Shown piece after piece: positions 50,677-61,399 of a stretch of 64,000 bases of DNA; the stretch's first letter is position 1; each line of letters opens with the position of its first letter. This DNA is from Porticoccaceae bacterium (GTDB lineage: Bacteria > Pseudomonadota > Gammaproteobacteria > Pseudomonadales > Porticoccaceae): assembly GCA_028822155.1 (NCBI GenBank), contig JAPKEJ010000001.1, positions 1 through 64,000 of the forward strand. Direction: 5' to 3'. The notes beneath the pieces are model-generated. The model made no database searches and was not told the origin of the DNA. It saw only the letters and a program-made list of their open reading frames with translations. A program made the position numbers and the translations under genes.

Positions 50677-51282
50677 TTACTTCTCCATCTGGAACGTAAA
50701 TTTATACAACACACCAGTAACTTCTTGGCCAACGCCATCGACTACTCTTGGGTTGTACTTTAGTTTTAATGCCGCTTTAACCGCTGCTCGACCAAAACCC
50801 CAACCCTCTGGAAATTCTTCGATCATAACGGGGTCACGAACACCGCCAGTTGCGGTAATAATGACTTCAACCACGGCATAGCCTTCCTTGCCTCTGGTCT
50901 GTGCCCGCCGTGGATATTGTGGTTGCGGCACATACACCGGAATATAATCAGAATCCCTAGAGAAAGCGCCGAGTCCTACTTTCATGCCTCCGCCAACTTT
51001 AGGCGCGGCCATGCTCACAACATTATCAGGGATCTCAAATTCCAAGTTCTCTTCTGGAATTTCAGGTGGTGGTGTCTCAGGATCTTCAGGCTTTTCAACC
51101 TCGGTCTTCTTTACATTTTCGCTAACATCTCGGTCAACATGCAGGAAGTCAGGTATCTTAATGGTAGGCCCTTCATCTAGATCTTTACTGCCTGAGTCAA
51201 TTAATGTGTACATCAACATGACCAACCCAAAAGTCGCTGCCATACCAAGTACAGCGGAAATTCCAATTCTCATTACATCCAT
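50677..51282 (-). CDS. tonB: TonB-family energy transducer
   Basis: N-terminal TM, Pro/Glu-rich linker KPEDPETPPPEIPEE, C-terminal PQYPRRAQTRGKEGYAVVEVIITATGGV. Confidence 0.93.
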   Translation of the reverse strand: MDVMRIGISAVLGMAATFGLVMLMYTLIDSGSKDLDEGPTIKIPDFLHVDRDVSENVKKTEVEKPEDPETPPPEIPEENLEFEIPDNVVSMAAPKVGGGMKVGLGAFSRDSDYIPVYVPQPQYPRRAQTRGKEGYAVVEVIITATGGVRDPVMIEEFPEGWGFGRAAVKAALKLKYNPRVVDGVGQEVTGVLYKFTFQMEK

Positions 51283-51291
51283 ACTATTAAC

Positions 51292-51696
51292 TCAGTCGTT
51301 TTCAACAGAAATCGCTACTGGGGAAATACCGATATCGCGCGCGATATCAGCAACCTTGGCAACCGATTCAATATTGGACTCATTATCGGCTTGAATGACC
51401 ATGCCGCCCTTTGGATTTTCATTAAACATTCTGGTTAGATTGATTTTCAATGCGGATGGTTCAATCCGTTTTTTATCAATCCAAAATTCATTGTTCTCGC
51501 TCACTGCCAGCAGGATCTGCACCTTTTTATAGGATTCTTCTGTGACCGTGTCCATTTTATTTACTTCCACGCCGGGTAGCTTAATAAATGTTGCCGTAAC
51601 AATGAAAAAGATAAGCATAATGAAAACCACGTCAAGCATTGGGGTCAGATCGATTGTCTGGCCCTGATCTTGTGATTTACCTGTTCTATTGCGCAT
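51292..51696 (-). CDS. exbD: ExbD-family biopolymer transporter
   Basis: IDLTPMLDVVFIMLIFFIVTATFIKLPGVEV. Confidence 0.95.
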   Translation of the reverse strand: MRNRTGKSQDQGQTIDLTPMLDVVFIMLIFFIVTATFIKLPGVEVNKMDTVTEESYKKVQILLAVSENNEFWIDKKRIEPSALKINLTRMFNENPKGGMVIQADNESNIESVAKVADIARDIGISPVAISVEND

Positions 51697-51740
51697 AGTT
51701 GTCTCTCATAGGTGTTGCTACAAAATGTAGCAATCACCAT

Positions 51741-52265
51741 TTAATTTTCCATGGTCAAATGATCTTCCAGTAGCTGTTGCTCCCGAAGGGCCATTCGATC
51801 AACGTAAGTCATTGCGAATACACCCGACAGCGCGGCAACCATTCCTGACATAGTGGGAACCGTCGCCTGAGAAACACCTCCAGCCATTGCCTTGACATCG
51901 CCACCACCAGTGAAGGCCATGACGTCAAAAACGGTGATCATGCCCGTTACCGTACCCAGTAAGCCAAACAATGGGGCTAAGGCAATCAGCGTTTTGATCA
52001 TCATCATGTTGGTGTTAATTTCAAGGCTAACCTCAGAAAGTATCTTTTCTCTAACCTGGTGAGCGTGCTTAGACTTATGTTCTTTGCGCGCCTCCCAGGT
52101 ATCGATAGCTCCCTGAACATCCACGCTAACGACGGATCGGAGATACCACATTCGCTCAAAAATAAGAGTCCACATGACGAACAGCAGGACAACAATGGCC
52201 CATAGGACTGGGCCACCTGAATCCATAAATTTCCCTACGTCCGCCATCGTATCTTCAAAAAACAT
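51741..52265 (-). CDS. exbB: ExbB/TolQ-family proton channel (short, second copy)
   Basis: LIALAPLFGLLGTVTGMITVFDVMAFTGGGDVKAMAGGVSQATVPTMSGMVAAL. Confidence 0.94.
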   Translation of the reverse strand: MFFEDTMADVGKFMDSGGPVLWAIVVLLFVMWTLIFERMWYLRSVVSVDVQGAIDTWEARKEHKSKHAHQVREKILSEVSLEINTNMMMIKTLIALAPLFGLLGTVTGMITVFDVMAFTGGGDVKAMAGGVSQATVPTMSGMVAALSGVFAMTYVDRMALREQQLLEDHLTMEN

Positions 52266-52266
52266 C

Positions 52267-53634
52267 TTAACGGGCCTCTACTGAACCAGCCACAATGCCA
52301 GCACTCTGCTCTTCCAGAACATGCAAAATACGTTGCGCTTTACCATTCACTAGGGTGTGCATCAGTACAGTCGGAATAGCCACAACAAGTCCTAATACTG
52401 TAGTAATCAACGCCTGGGAGATACCGCCAGCCATTGCCTTAGGATCACCAGCACCATAAAGAGTAATCATCTGGAAGGTGATAATCATACCTGTCACCGT
52501 TCCCAAAAGACCCATCAAAGGCGCAACCATGGAAATAACTTTCAACAGATTTAGGCCTGACTCAATTTCCGGCCGCTCTTTAAGCACAGCTTCGTGCAAT
52601 TTAAGCTCCAATGATTCCGGATCTAACCCTGCATTATCAGCACCTACTTGCAGAACTCGTCCAAGAGGATTAGTGGTATCAGGTTTGTCGCCTGAAAGCT
52701 GAGCACTTACTTTAGCTGACATGCCCTGAAGAACCACAAAGCGCCAAATGGCGAGGACAATAGCAAAGGCAAATACAGCCGTGATTACATAACCAACGAT
52801 GCCGCCAAAGTGCCAACGCTCAATTAACGTCGGTGTATTAATCAAGGCGCTAAGTAAACCTCCACCCAATGGCCCTGTTGGATCTAGGCCAGTTTTGGTG
52901 AAACCAGATTCTGCAGCTTGAAGATCTGACGCAGATGACTGGTGAGCATTGGGCTGACGCGCTAACTGCGAAACCAACCCACTTTTGGGGCTATACTCTA
53001 GATACATACCGTCTGAGACTAAATTGTAAGTACCCACTCGAACGACTTCCATTTCGGCTTGCTCACCATTAGTCAGCAATACGGAACGATTAAATTTAAC
53101 GACTCGTGAGCTTTCAACCATCTCTCGCTGCTGCTCATACCAAAGCTTTTCAATGTCTTCGATGGAGGGCAAGCGAGTATCACTGCTCATTTTATCAATC
53201 AAATCATCCAAGAAATCAGTACGACCAGGGATCTGAGCACTAACAATTGACTGATTAAGATTGGCGCGGATATCACCAGCAGCGCCGGTTAAATGGCCAA
53301 ATAGCTCTTTTAACGAACCAAGGCGCTTGTCACGCTGCTCACGCAAGGTGATTATAAGTGCGTCATTATCGCGGATATTCTGCTCCAGACGATCTGATCG
53401 ACGCTCTTCGAACGCCTTATCATTTTGCGCTTTCTTCAATAACTGCGCTTGCTTGCGTTGATCACTTTTAAACGCTGCTTCGCGCTGTCGGTAATCGGCT
53501 GTTTCTGAAATTGAGGAATCCTCAATCATCATTAATAGCTCGTCTAAGGTTTTTGCGTCTTGCCCCACAGCAGGCATAGTAAAGGCAGTAGCGGCAGCAA
53601 AGGCCATGATAACTTTAATAAATTTCATTTTCAT
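52267..53634 (-). CDS. ExbB/TolQ-family protein with long N-terminal periplasmic coiled-coil region (TtpC-like)
   Basis: Signal peptide, coiled coil, then MVAPLMGLLGTVTGMIITFQMITLYGAGDPKAMAGGISQAL. Confidence 0.93.
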   Translation of the reverse strand: MKMKFIKVIMAFAAATAFTMPAVGQDAKTLDELLMMIEDSSISETADYRQREAAFKSDQRKQAQLLKKAQNDKAFEERRSDRLEQNIRDNDALIITLREQRDKRLGSLKELFGHLTGAAGDIRANLNQSIVSAQIPGRTDFLDDLIDKMSSDTRLPSIEDIEKLWYEQQREMVESSRVVKFNRSVLLTNGEQAEMEVVRVGTYNLVSDGMYLEYSPKSGLVSQLARQPNAHQSSASDLQAAESGFTKTGLDPTGPLGGGLLSALINTPTLIERWHFGGIVGYVITAVFAFAIVLAIWRFVVLQGMSAKVSAQLSGDKPDTTNPLGRVLQVGADNAGLDPESLELKLHEAVLKERPEIESGLNLLKVISMVAPLMGLLGTVTGMIITFQMITLYGAGDPKAMAGGISQALITTVLGLVVAIPTVLMHTLVNGKAQRILHVLEEQSAGIVAGSVEAR

Positions 53635-54413
53635 TGTGCTGTCTCCGGTGCTGTAATTGGCATTTGCATAACATCCTGAGGCAAAATTTTCTTTGCAATT
53701 TTAATACCATCGGTGACCGCTCGACGATACTCACCACCTAACGTTTCCCAAGAACCTGTAGCCTTGTTCCATGCACCTGTCTGAGATTTGTCTTTAGTTT
53801 GATACATTAGAGCAACTCGTCCAATACGAAGCATTTCTACTTCTACTTCTGAGCCATCAGAATTGATATCAACCATATCCCGGTAAGATTCTAAAGAAAG
53901 GCTGTACGCTGACTCAATATCATAGACCTCCAAAATCTGACGGAATTTCTCGGCCGCAGAAAACTTGGCGCTATCAAGATTTATGTTCAAATCAGCGATC
54001 GCGTTGCTACGCGCCTCTATTTTAAACGGCATATCCAAGTCGATGAAATCTCCCAACCCATCCAGCATGCTGGCCATTAGCGGAGAAATCCCTCGCTCAA
54101 TGACAGTCGCATTCTTTATCGATTCTTGAAGTTCAGCCATCATCGTCTTCTGGCTAATAATCTGACGATCCAGTTGAGAGTTATAAACCCTCAGCGATTC
54201 GATTTGTTTGTTGACCTGTTTGAATTCTTGCAGAAGTCCATCAGTTTGATCAGCAATACGATCAACTTTGGTCTGCGATGTTTTGGCTGTTTTAACCTTA
54301 ACGGCTCCAGCTTTTAACACGTCGTTTACCTCAGCTGCCTGAACTGCACTTGCAGTCAGACCACAGATTAGCGCAGCGACAAGTGCCAATGCTTTTAGTG
54401 GTTGCTTATTCAT
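53631..54413 (-). CDS. DUF3450 family periplasmic protein
   Basis: Signal peptide, coiled coil (LLQEFKQVNKQIESLRVYNSQLDRQIISQ), EVYDIESAYSLSLESYRD; first gene of the operon, 4-bp overlap with the next. Confidence 0.9.
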   Translation of the reverse strand: MNKQPLKALALVAALICGLTASAVQAAEVNDVLKAGAVKVKTAKTSQTKVDRIADQTDGLLQEFKQVNKQIESLRVYNSQLDRQIISQKTMMAELQESIKNATVIERGISPLMASMLDGLGDFIDLDMPFKIEARSNAIADLNINLDSAKFSAAEKFRQILEVYDIESAYSLSLESYRDMVDINSDGSEVEVEMLRIGRVALMYQTKDKSQTGAWNKATGSWETLGGEYRRAVTDGIKIAKKILPQDVMQMPITAPETAQ

Positions 54414-54631
54414 AGTTCCCTCAATTTGGGTCTACCAGATTAGTGTTCTAAATAGCGCTTAAGTTCAGCACAATCGTTCGAAGAGAAACCTTACTTTTTC
54501 CTCAGCGCACCTTTGTAACAGTCTCATCTTAAAGAATCAATTTGGCTGTTTCGAAAACGCTGAGTTTAAAGCAAGAAGCTTCTATTTTGTTACCTAAAGT
54601 AACATCTTCAGCTCAATGAAACCACCGAAAC

Positions 54632-55129
54632 TTAAATGCGGTCTAATACCAAAAAGCGATAAGACGGATTGTCCGTTCGCTCAGGGTGCTGAACTTTCAC
54701 TTGATTCCATGCATTTCTATTAAATTCAGGAAAAAATGCATCTCCCTTAATGTCAGCATCAACCTCAGTAAGGTAGATGCGATCTGCTGAAGCTACAGTT
54801 GCACGATAAATTTGTTCTCCTCCGATCACCATCACCTCATCGCCCTCACTCTCCTGACAGGCCTGCTGCCCTAAAAGTATCGCTTGATCTATAGTCTGGG
54901 CGACCTTAACACCGGGTTCGGTCCAACTTGAATTACGTGTAATAACAATATTGCAGCGGCCTGGCAGCGGGCGACCGATAGAGTCGAATGTTTTTCGACC
55001 CATAATAATAGGTTTCCCCATTGTTACCGATTTAAAATACTTAAGGTCCTCGGATAAATGCCAAGGCAATCGATTATCCAAACCAATAACCCCATTGCGG
55101 CTCATTGCGACTATTAATGATAGCTTCAT
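54632..55129 (-). CDS. folA: Dihydrofolate reductase
   Basis: LIVAMSRNGVIGLDNRLPWHLSEDLKYFKSVTMGKPIIMGRKTFDSIGRPLPGR. Confidence 0.97.
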   Translation of the reverse strand: MKLSLIVAMSRNGVIGLDNRLPWHLSEDLKYFKSVTMGKPIIMGRKTFDSIGRPLPGRCNIVITRNSSWTEPGVKVAQTIDQAILLGQQACQESEGDEVMVIGGEQIYRATVASADRIYLTEVDADIKGDAFFPEFNRNAWNQVKVQHPERTDNPSYRFLVLDRI

Positions 55130-55132
55130 TGC

Positions 55133-56038
55133 TTAGACCGCAACCGGTGCTGAGATAGGGTCATGAGATTGATAGTCCTGTAATTCGAAATCCTCGAACA
55201 CAAAATCAAACAGGTTGTTCACCGCCGGATTGATCTTAAGAGTCGGTAATGGAAAGGTGGTTCGGGACAGCTGCTCATTAACCTGATCCATATGGTTGAG
55301 ATAGAGATGAGCATCTCCAAAAGTATGGACAAAGTCGCCGGGCTCTAGCCCCGTCACTTGGGCTATCATCAGTGTAAGTATGGCGTATGATGCAATGTTA
55401 AAGGGCACCCCGAGAAACACGTCGGCACTGCGTTGATAGAGCTGACAACTTAGCCGCCCCTCAACCACATAAAACTGAAATAAGCTGTGGCAGGGTGGTA
55501 GCCCAGATTTCACCATCACTGGAATATCTTGAGGGTTCCAAGCAGAAACAATGAGACGCCGAGAGTCCGGATTAGTATTGATGTCGTTAATTAATTGAGC
55601 CAACTGATCAACTCCGCCAAAATCGCGCCATTGCTTACCGTAGACAGGACCAAGGTCTCCGTACTCATCAGCGAAATCGACATCCACCTTAATCCGCTCT
55701 ATGAACGACTTCTTTTGCGCAGTCCATTCAGGCGAGTACATAGCCAAGGTCTTATCTTGACCTGTCTCCCGTAGCCAGCTTTGATAAGGCCAGTCGTTCC
55801 AAATGCCAACTCCATTCTTCACCAAATAACGGATATTAGTGTCACCGCGGATAAACCACAGCAATTCATGGATTATTGATTTTAGATGAACTTTCTTACT
55901 AGTAACTAAGGGAAATCCCGCTGCTAAATCAAACCGCAACTGATGGCCAAAAATACTCACTGTGCCAGTTCCCGTGCGATCTTCTTTTTTAACACCATGA
56001 TCGCGAATATGTCGAATTAAGTCTAAATATTGCTTCAT
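55133..56038 (-). CDS. thyA: Thymidylate synthase
   Basis: [15 protein letters not shown]...[53 protein letters not shown]. Confidence 0.98.
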   Translation of the reverse strand: MKQYLDLIRHIRDHGVKKEDRTGTGTVSIFGHQLRFDLAAGFPLVTSKKVHLKSIIHELLWFIRGDTNIRYLVKNGVGIWNDWPYQSWLRETGQDKTLAMYSPEWTAQKKSFIERIKVDVDFADEYGDLGPVYGKQWRDFGGVDQLAQLINDINTNPDSRRLIVSAWNPQDIPVMVKSGLPPCHSLFQFYVVEGRLSCQLYQRSADVFLGVPFNIASYAILTLMIAQVTGLEPGDFVHTFGDAHLYLNHMDQVNEQLSRTTFPLPTLKINPAVNNLFDFVFEDFELQDYQSHDPISAPVAV

Positions 56039-56895
56039 GAGGAACTAACCGAATTATCAAGTAAGCGCTGAAAGCTTTTGCGCATAAACCACAAGCCTAG
56101 AATTATCATAGGAATACACAGTGTCTGCCCGCGCGTCATCCAACTAAAAGACTCTACAAGCGCTGATTGGCCCACAAACTGCGCATCTGGCTGTCGTACA
56201 AATTCTACTGTAAACCGAAAAATTCCGTAGAGAATCAAAAATAACCCGGTTACATGGCCGTAAAGCCTCGGTTTGCGAGCAAACCAATTAATGATAAGGA
56301 ACATAACTAGCCCTTCTAGGGCGGCTTCATAAAGTTGCGAGGGGTGCCGAGCAAGTTGCTCTGGGTCAGCTGGAAAAACCATTGCCCAAGGCATGTCAGT
56401 AGGCCTTCCATAAAGTTCTTGCCCAATAAAGTTTCCCAATCGTCCGAATAGCAATCCTGTAGGGACAAGTGGTGTTACAAAATCAGTCAAACCAAGAAAC
56501 GGAATTTGATACTTGCGGCTATAAATCAAGATAGCTATTGCAACCCCAATTAAACCACCATGAAAGGACATCCCCCCTTCCCATATACGGATCAACATCG
56601 CTGGGTCAGCCAACCATTTGTCGGCACCGTAAAAAAACATGTAGCCGAGGCGACCGCCTAAAATAACGCCCCAGGCTCCATAGACAATTAAGTCTTCCAC
56701 CTGATTTTTTTTGATAGGGGACCAAGGTCTCTGACTGTTACGGAGTGCCAAGCGCCACGCCACAATAAAGCCCAAAAGATACATCACGCCGTACCAATGC
56801 ACTTGCAATGGGCCAATTGATAAAACCACTGGATCAATGGATGGATAGGTTAACATCAGGGAAGAGTGCTCCAAAAATACTGTTGCGCTGATCAT
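56035..56895 (-). CDS. lgt: Prolipoprotein diacylglyceryl transferase
   Basis: [59 protein letters not shown]. Confidence 0.97.
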   Translation of the reverse strand: MISATVFLEHSSLMLTYPSIDPVVLSIGPLQVHWYGVMYLLGFIVAWRLALRNSQRPWSPIKKNQVEDLIVYGAWGVILGGRLGYMFFYGADKWLADPAMLIRIWEGGMSFHGGLIGVAIAILIYSRKYQIPFLGLTDFVTPLVPTGLLFGRLGNFIGQELYGRPTDMPWAMVFPADPEQLARHPSQLYEAALEGLVMFLIINWFARKPRLYGHVTGLFLILYGIFRFTVEFVRQPDAQFVGQSALVESFSWMTRGQTLCIPMIILGLWFMRKSFQRLLDNSVSSS

Positions 56896-56961
56896 AGCGG
56901 TTTATGATCATTACTGCCAAGAAGGATGACGGACAAAAGCAGAAATAGTTATACTCCGCTT

Positions 56962-57744
56962 ATGTGTTTACTTGCCTTTGCTTTTAATTGCCACCCCGAT
57001 GCCCCTCTCATCGTCATTTCTAATCGCGACGAATTCTATGAACGCCCAACATTGCCTATGCATTGGTGGACTGATAGTCAGATTTTAGCCGGCAGAGACC
57101 AACAAGCTGGCGGTACCTGGTTGGGACTAAAACGCAATGGCCGGTTCGCAGCGGTGACTAACTTTCGCGACCTTCATGGCAACACTATTTCTCAGGCAAA
57201 AACCCTCTCTCGAGGCAAACTGGTAACTGACTTTTTATCTTCGAGTGATGATGTTCATCAGTGGGCCGACTCAATCGCGGCTCAGCTATCAGATTATGAT
57301 GGCTTTAATCTACTGATCTATGATGGCGTATCCTTGCTCTATCTAAACAACCAAGGTGACCCGAGAGTTATCTTAGAGCCCGGAGTCTATGCCCTCAGTA
57401 ACCACGCGCTAGACAGTCCCTGGCCCAAAGTTGAGCATGCTCGCGAACAGTTATCCCAAACAATAGTAGATCGAAAAATAGACATCGACGCCTTACCCGT
57501 ATTACTTGAGACGCTGTCTTTGCAAAAAACCTATGCTCCACATCTACTCCCTAACACTGGCGTGCCAGCAGAATGGGAAAGCTTACTGTCCTCTCCCTTT
57601 ATTGTTGCTGAGGGTTATGGGACGAGGGCCGCAACCGCGATTATAGTATCCAGTAATGGAGAGGTTCATACAGCAGAGCAATGCTTTGACGCAGGGCAGA
57701 GAAGGGACTTCAATCAGTTTAACTTTAGAATCTTAGATAATTAG
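56962..57744 (+). CDS. NRDE-domain (TANGO2-like) protein
   Basis: MCLLAFAFNCHPDAPLIVISNRDEFYERPT...LAGRDQQAGGTWLGLKRNGRFAAVTNFR. Confidence 0.93.
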   Translation: MCLLAFAFNCHPDAPLIVISNRDEFYERPTLPMHWWTDSQILAGRDQQAGGTWLGLKRNGRFAAVTNFRDLHGNTISQAKTLSRGKLVTDFLSSSDDVHQWADSIAAQLSDYDGFNLLIYDGVSLLYLNNQGDPRVILEPGVYALSNHALDSPWPKVEHAREQLSQTIVDRKIDIDALPVLLETLSLQKTYAPHLLPNTGVPAEWESLLSSPFIVAEGYGTRAATAIIVSSNGEVHTAEQCFDAGQRRDFNQFNFRILDN

Positions 57745-60038
57745 TTTCGATGCTTCGTATACCGCTTAGGCGTCGTTCTAAGGAGCTTAGACACTTCCGG
57801 TTGATTTAATGATTCAGACATGAAGTCATAAATCGTTTGAGAATCAGGCATTTTTAATGCCCGGCGCGCTAAAATTTGCGCGTCTTTACGAGTTACATTT
57901 AATAGCATCGATTTAACACGCAATAGACTGCTGGCACTCATTGAAAATGTCTCATACCCGAGTCCTAAAAGGACTGCAACACTTAAGGGGTCTCCGGCCA
58001 TCTCTCCACAAATGCTGAGCTGGCACTTTACCGAAGATGCCTGTTCAAAAATTGACTTTAACGCCCTCAACACACTTGGATGCAGGGTATGATAAAGATC
58101 AGCTACTCTAGGATTATTTCGATCGACAGCTAGCAAATACTGTGTGAGATCATTAGTCCCCACCGACAAGAAGTCGACCCGACGACCAATTTCCTTTACC
58201 TGATAAACTGCGGCTGGCACCTCTATCATAGCTCCCATTAGAGGCCGTTTAATACTGTAGCCTTCCTCCTCGGTCAATTCTCGATAAGCACGGTCAATCA
58301 ACTGGAGCGCTCTCTCTAGTTCTGGAATATTACTAATCATTGGCAACATAATGCGTAGGTTGTTAATACCCACACTAGCGCGCAACATGGCTCGAATTTG
58401 CACCAAAAAAATCTCTGGGTGGTCAAGCGATATGCGAATCCCCCTCCATCCTAAAAAAGGGTTTTCTTCCTCTATAGGAAAATACGGCAAATCTTTATCG
58501 CCACCAATATCTAGTGTACGCATAGTGACTGGCCGTGGAGAAAAAGCGACAAGCTGCTCTCGATAGATTTCTATCTGCTCATCCTCGGTAGGAAAACTGG
58601 AGCGCATTAAAAATGGAATTTCGGTACGAAATAGACCCACCGCTTCAGCACCACTTTTTAAGGACTGCAAGGTATCTTGTCGCAATCCAGTATTTACCCA
58701 CAGAGAAAACCGCACTCCATCCGGCGTGTGACAAGGGATATCTCTAAGCTTCTCAAGATCCTTATTAAACTGCCTCTCTTCTCTCTGCCGCTGCACGTAA
58801 TTCCGCCGCATGGCACGCGTCGCTCGACTGATGACATCTCCAGTCGACCCATCAACAATTAATTCTTGCCCCTCAAATTCCGCCCACGGTAAGTTAATTG
58901 CTCCCATTACCGTAGGAATCCCAAGGGCTCGCCCAACGATCGCCATATGTGAATTGCTTGACCCCTTTAGTGAGATGATCCCCACCAACCGACTTACCGG
59001 TATGTCAGCAAGCGCTGTAGCAGAGAGATCCTCTCCCACCAAGACAATGCGCCTCGGAAGAGCTGACTGCTCGGTGTCCTTTGCTTGAAGATAACCGAGG
59101 ACTCGCATGCCAAGATCATTCACGTCCGCCGCGCGTTCTCGCAGGTACGGGTCATCCATTTTTTTGAACGTGCGCACATGTTTGAGGATGACAGAACTCC
59201 ACGCACTGGTTGCAGCTCTCCCCTCTTTAATGGCGTCCTTCACCTCGCTCACTAAAGAACGGTCATCCAGCATGCGAATATAAACCTCAAAAAGCGCAAA
59301 TTCCTCCTCACTCAATTTACTTGCCAAGCCATCGCCTAAATTACGCATATCTCTCTTAGTTGCCTTTAAGGCCTGAAGAAATATTTTTATTTCTTCATGG
59401 GGGTCCCTAGAAAATCGCTCTGGTACCGCTGAAAGGTCAGTGCTGGAGGAAACCAGAACTACACGACCAATCCCAACGCCGGGCGAGCTTGCTATGCCTT
59501 GAAATATGGCTTCACGGCTTTTCCCTCGTCCTGCCGAGGCCAGTTGACGCAAAGCGCCCGTCGCCTCAGCGTGCGCAATAGCACCGGAAAGCTGCGCGCA
59601 AACCGTCACCACAAAGGCCTCTTCCTCAGAAGCAAACCGCCGCTGTGTTTCTTGCTGTAATACCAGCACCCCCAGCACCTTGCGATGATGAATGATAGGG
59701 ACACCTAAAAATGAATGAAACGGTGATTCGCCCGTTTCTTCAAAATAGGCAAAGTTAGGGTGTTGATCAGCATCCTCAAGATTTAAAGGCTCTTGTTTTG
59801 CCGCGACCAGCCCAACAAGGCCCTCTCTCATTCCTAAGCGGACCTTTCCGATCGACTCTTGGCGAAGGCCCTCAGTGGCCATCAACACATAACGCTGGTC
59901 AGTCTCATCAAACAGATAGACAGAACAGACTCCCGCCTGCATCGCTGCACGCACTTCTGTAACAATAATCGTGAGTACTTCAGGTAGGCTACGAGCACTA
60001 TTAACCTCCTGAACAATGGCGCGGAGAGATGCCAACAT
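57741..60038 (-). CDS. ptsP: Phosphoenolpyruvate-protein phosphotransferase PtsP (GAF + EI)
   Basis: N-terminal GAF, GSSNSHMAIVGRALGIPTVMG active site, GLFRTEIPFLMR, RTLDIGGDKDLPYF. Confidence 0.96.
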   Translation of the reverse strand: MLASLRAIVQEVNSARSLPEVLTIIVTEVRAAMQAGVCSVYLFDETDQRYVLMATEGLRQESIGKVRLGMREGLVGLVAAKQEPLNLEDADQHPNFAYFEETGESPFHSFLGVPIIHHRKVLGVLVLQQETQRRFASEEEAFVVTVCAQLSGAIAHAEATGALRQLASAGRGKSREAIFQGIASSPGVGIGRVVLVSSSTDLSAVPERFSRDPHEEIKIFLQALKATKRDMRNLGDGLASKLSEEEFALFEVYIRMLDDRSLVSEVKDAIKEGRAATSAWSSVILKHVRTFKKMDDPYLRERAADVNDLGMRVLGYLQAKDTEQSALPRRIVLVGEDLSATALADIPVSRLVGIISLKGSSNSHMAIVGRALGIPTVMGAINLPWAEFEGQELIVDGSTGDVISRATRAMRRNYVQRQREERQFNKDLEKLRDIPCHTPDGVRFSLWVNTGLRQDTLQSLKSGAEAVGLFRTEIPFLMRSSFPTEDEQIEIYREQLVAFSPRPVTMRTLDIGGDKDLPYFPIEEENPFLGWRGIRISLDHPEIFLVQIRAMLRASVGINNLRIMLPMISNIPELERALQLIDRAYRELTEEEGYSIKRPLMGAMIEVPAAVYQVKEIGRRVDFLSVGTNDLTQYLLAVDRNNPRVADLYHTLHPSVLRALKSIFEQASSVKCQLSICGEMAGDPLSVAVLLGLGYETFSMSASSLLRVKSMLLNVTRKDAQILARRALKMPDSQTIYDFMSESLNQPEVSKLLRTTPKRYTKHRN

Positions 60039-60040
60039 GA

Positions 60041-60535
60041 CTAGGCGCCTCTTAATTGCTGAAAGCGCATATTGGGCTGAGAAAATTCCTGTAGCGCATT
60101 GCGATAAACATTGCGCTTAAAAGAAATCACAGCGTTAATCGGGTACCAATAGTTGACCCATTCCCAGTCGTCAAACTCAGGTGTCCCAGATGTGTCAAAG
60201 CGAACTTTTGCAGGATCTCCTATCATCTGCAGGAAGAACCACTTCTGCTTCTGGCCGATACAAAGTGGTTTTGAGTGCTTACGCTGCATAGCTTCGGGGA
60301 TGCGGTATTGTAACCACCGCTTTGTACGCTGAATAATTTTAACATCTGAGGACTCTAAACCTACTTCCTCATATAACTCACGATATAAGGCTTGCTCTAC
60401 AGATTCACCCTTATCGATGCCTCCCTGAGGAAACTGCCAAGATTGCTGGCCCACTCTTTTTGCGAGAAATACCTTACCTTTGCCATCACTGATAACAATT
60501 CCAATATTAGAGCGAAAACCGTCTTTATCAACCAC
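60041..60535 (-). CDS. rppH: RNA pyrophosphohydrolase (Nudix)
   Basis: DGFRSNIGIVISDGKGKVFLAKR...SWQFPQGGIDKGESVEQALYRELYEEVGL. Confidence 0.97.
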   Translation of the reverse strand: MVDKDGFRSNIGIVISDGKGKVFLAKRVGQQSWQFPQGGIDKGESVEQALYRELYEEVGLESSDVKIIQRTKRWLQYRIPEAMQRKHSKPLCIGQKQKWFFLQMIGDPAKVRFDTSGTPEFDDWEWVNYWYPINAVISFKRNVYRNALQEFSQPNMRFQQLRGA

Positions 60536-60669
60536 TATTTTTGTACCTGCGATGGGGAATGATTAGCCTTTCCATTGTTCCATAGTATTGAGGTATCGGC
60601 AATTTTCTCTTGAGCCGGCGCTGGTTGGTCGCTATCCTTTCAGCTATTCTCATAACTCTGGTTTATTTA

Positions 60670-61326
60670 ATGGCTCTTGCAATCTTTGATTTAGACAACA
60701 CCCTGATTGCTGGCGATAGTGACCACAGCTGGGGTGAATTTTTAGTCACCCATAATCTGGTTGATCAAGACCATTACAAAGCCATGAACGACAAATTCTA
60801 CATTGACTATGAAAATGGCTGCTTAGACATATGTAAATATCTTGAGTTTTCACTCAAAGCTCTGGTCGGTTTATCCGAAAATAAGCTCGACAAACTGCAT
60901 CGCCAGTTTATGGTAGAGATGATAGAGCCTTTAAAGCTACCCAAAGCCGCGCTTCTAATAGAGCAACATCGTTTAGCTGGAGATCGCCTGTTGGTTATCA
61001 CCTCTACCAATCATTTTATTGTCGAACCTATCGTCAAGTCACTCGGCATAGACGAGCTTTTAGCGACAGATCCCGAAATAATAGATGGTTTTTTTACCGG
61101 AAAAGTTGTCGGCACTCCAACCTATCAAGACGGTAAGGTCGAGCGATTAATTAGTTGGCTAAAAGAAAATGATGAAGTCTTGGATGGAAGCTATTTTTAT
61201 AGCGACTCAATTAACGACCTGCCATTACTATTAAAAGTAGAGCGTCCTATTGCCGTAGATCCGGACGATACACTGCGTGAAGAAGCACTGCGCCGGCACT
61301 GGAAAATAATCTCACTGCGAAACTAA
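60670..61326 (+). CDS. HAD-IB family phosphatase (SerB-like)
   Basis: MALAIFDLDNTLIAGDSDHSWGEFLV, VITSTNHFIVEPIVKSLGI, YSDSINDLPLL. Confidence 0.94.
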   Translation: MALAIFDLDNTLIAGDSDHSWGEFLVTHNLVDQDHYKAMNDKFYIDYENGCLDICKYLEFSLKALVGLSENKLDKLHRQFMVEMIEPLKLPKAALLIEQHRLAGDRLLVITSTNHFIVEPIVKSLGIDELLATDPEIIDGFFTGKVVGTPTYQDGKVERLISWLKENDEVLDGSYFYSDSINDLPLLLKVERPIAVDPDDTLREEALRRHWKIISLRN

Positions 61327-61399
61327 ATTAGTAGGCACCTAAAAAATTCCAACGCCATGTTGAGAGATAACTGCGTTGATTAATACTAAAACTAGATGC

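Noticed and set aside
50917-51394. Plus-strand ORFs (50917..51180, 50984..51394) antisense to tonB/exbD
   Set aside because: Antisense shadows; Ser/Ile-rich composition typical of reverse-frame translation.
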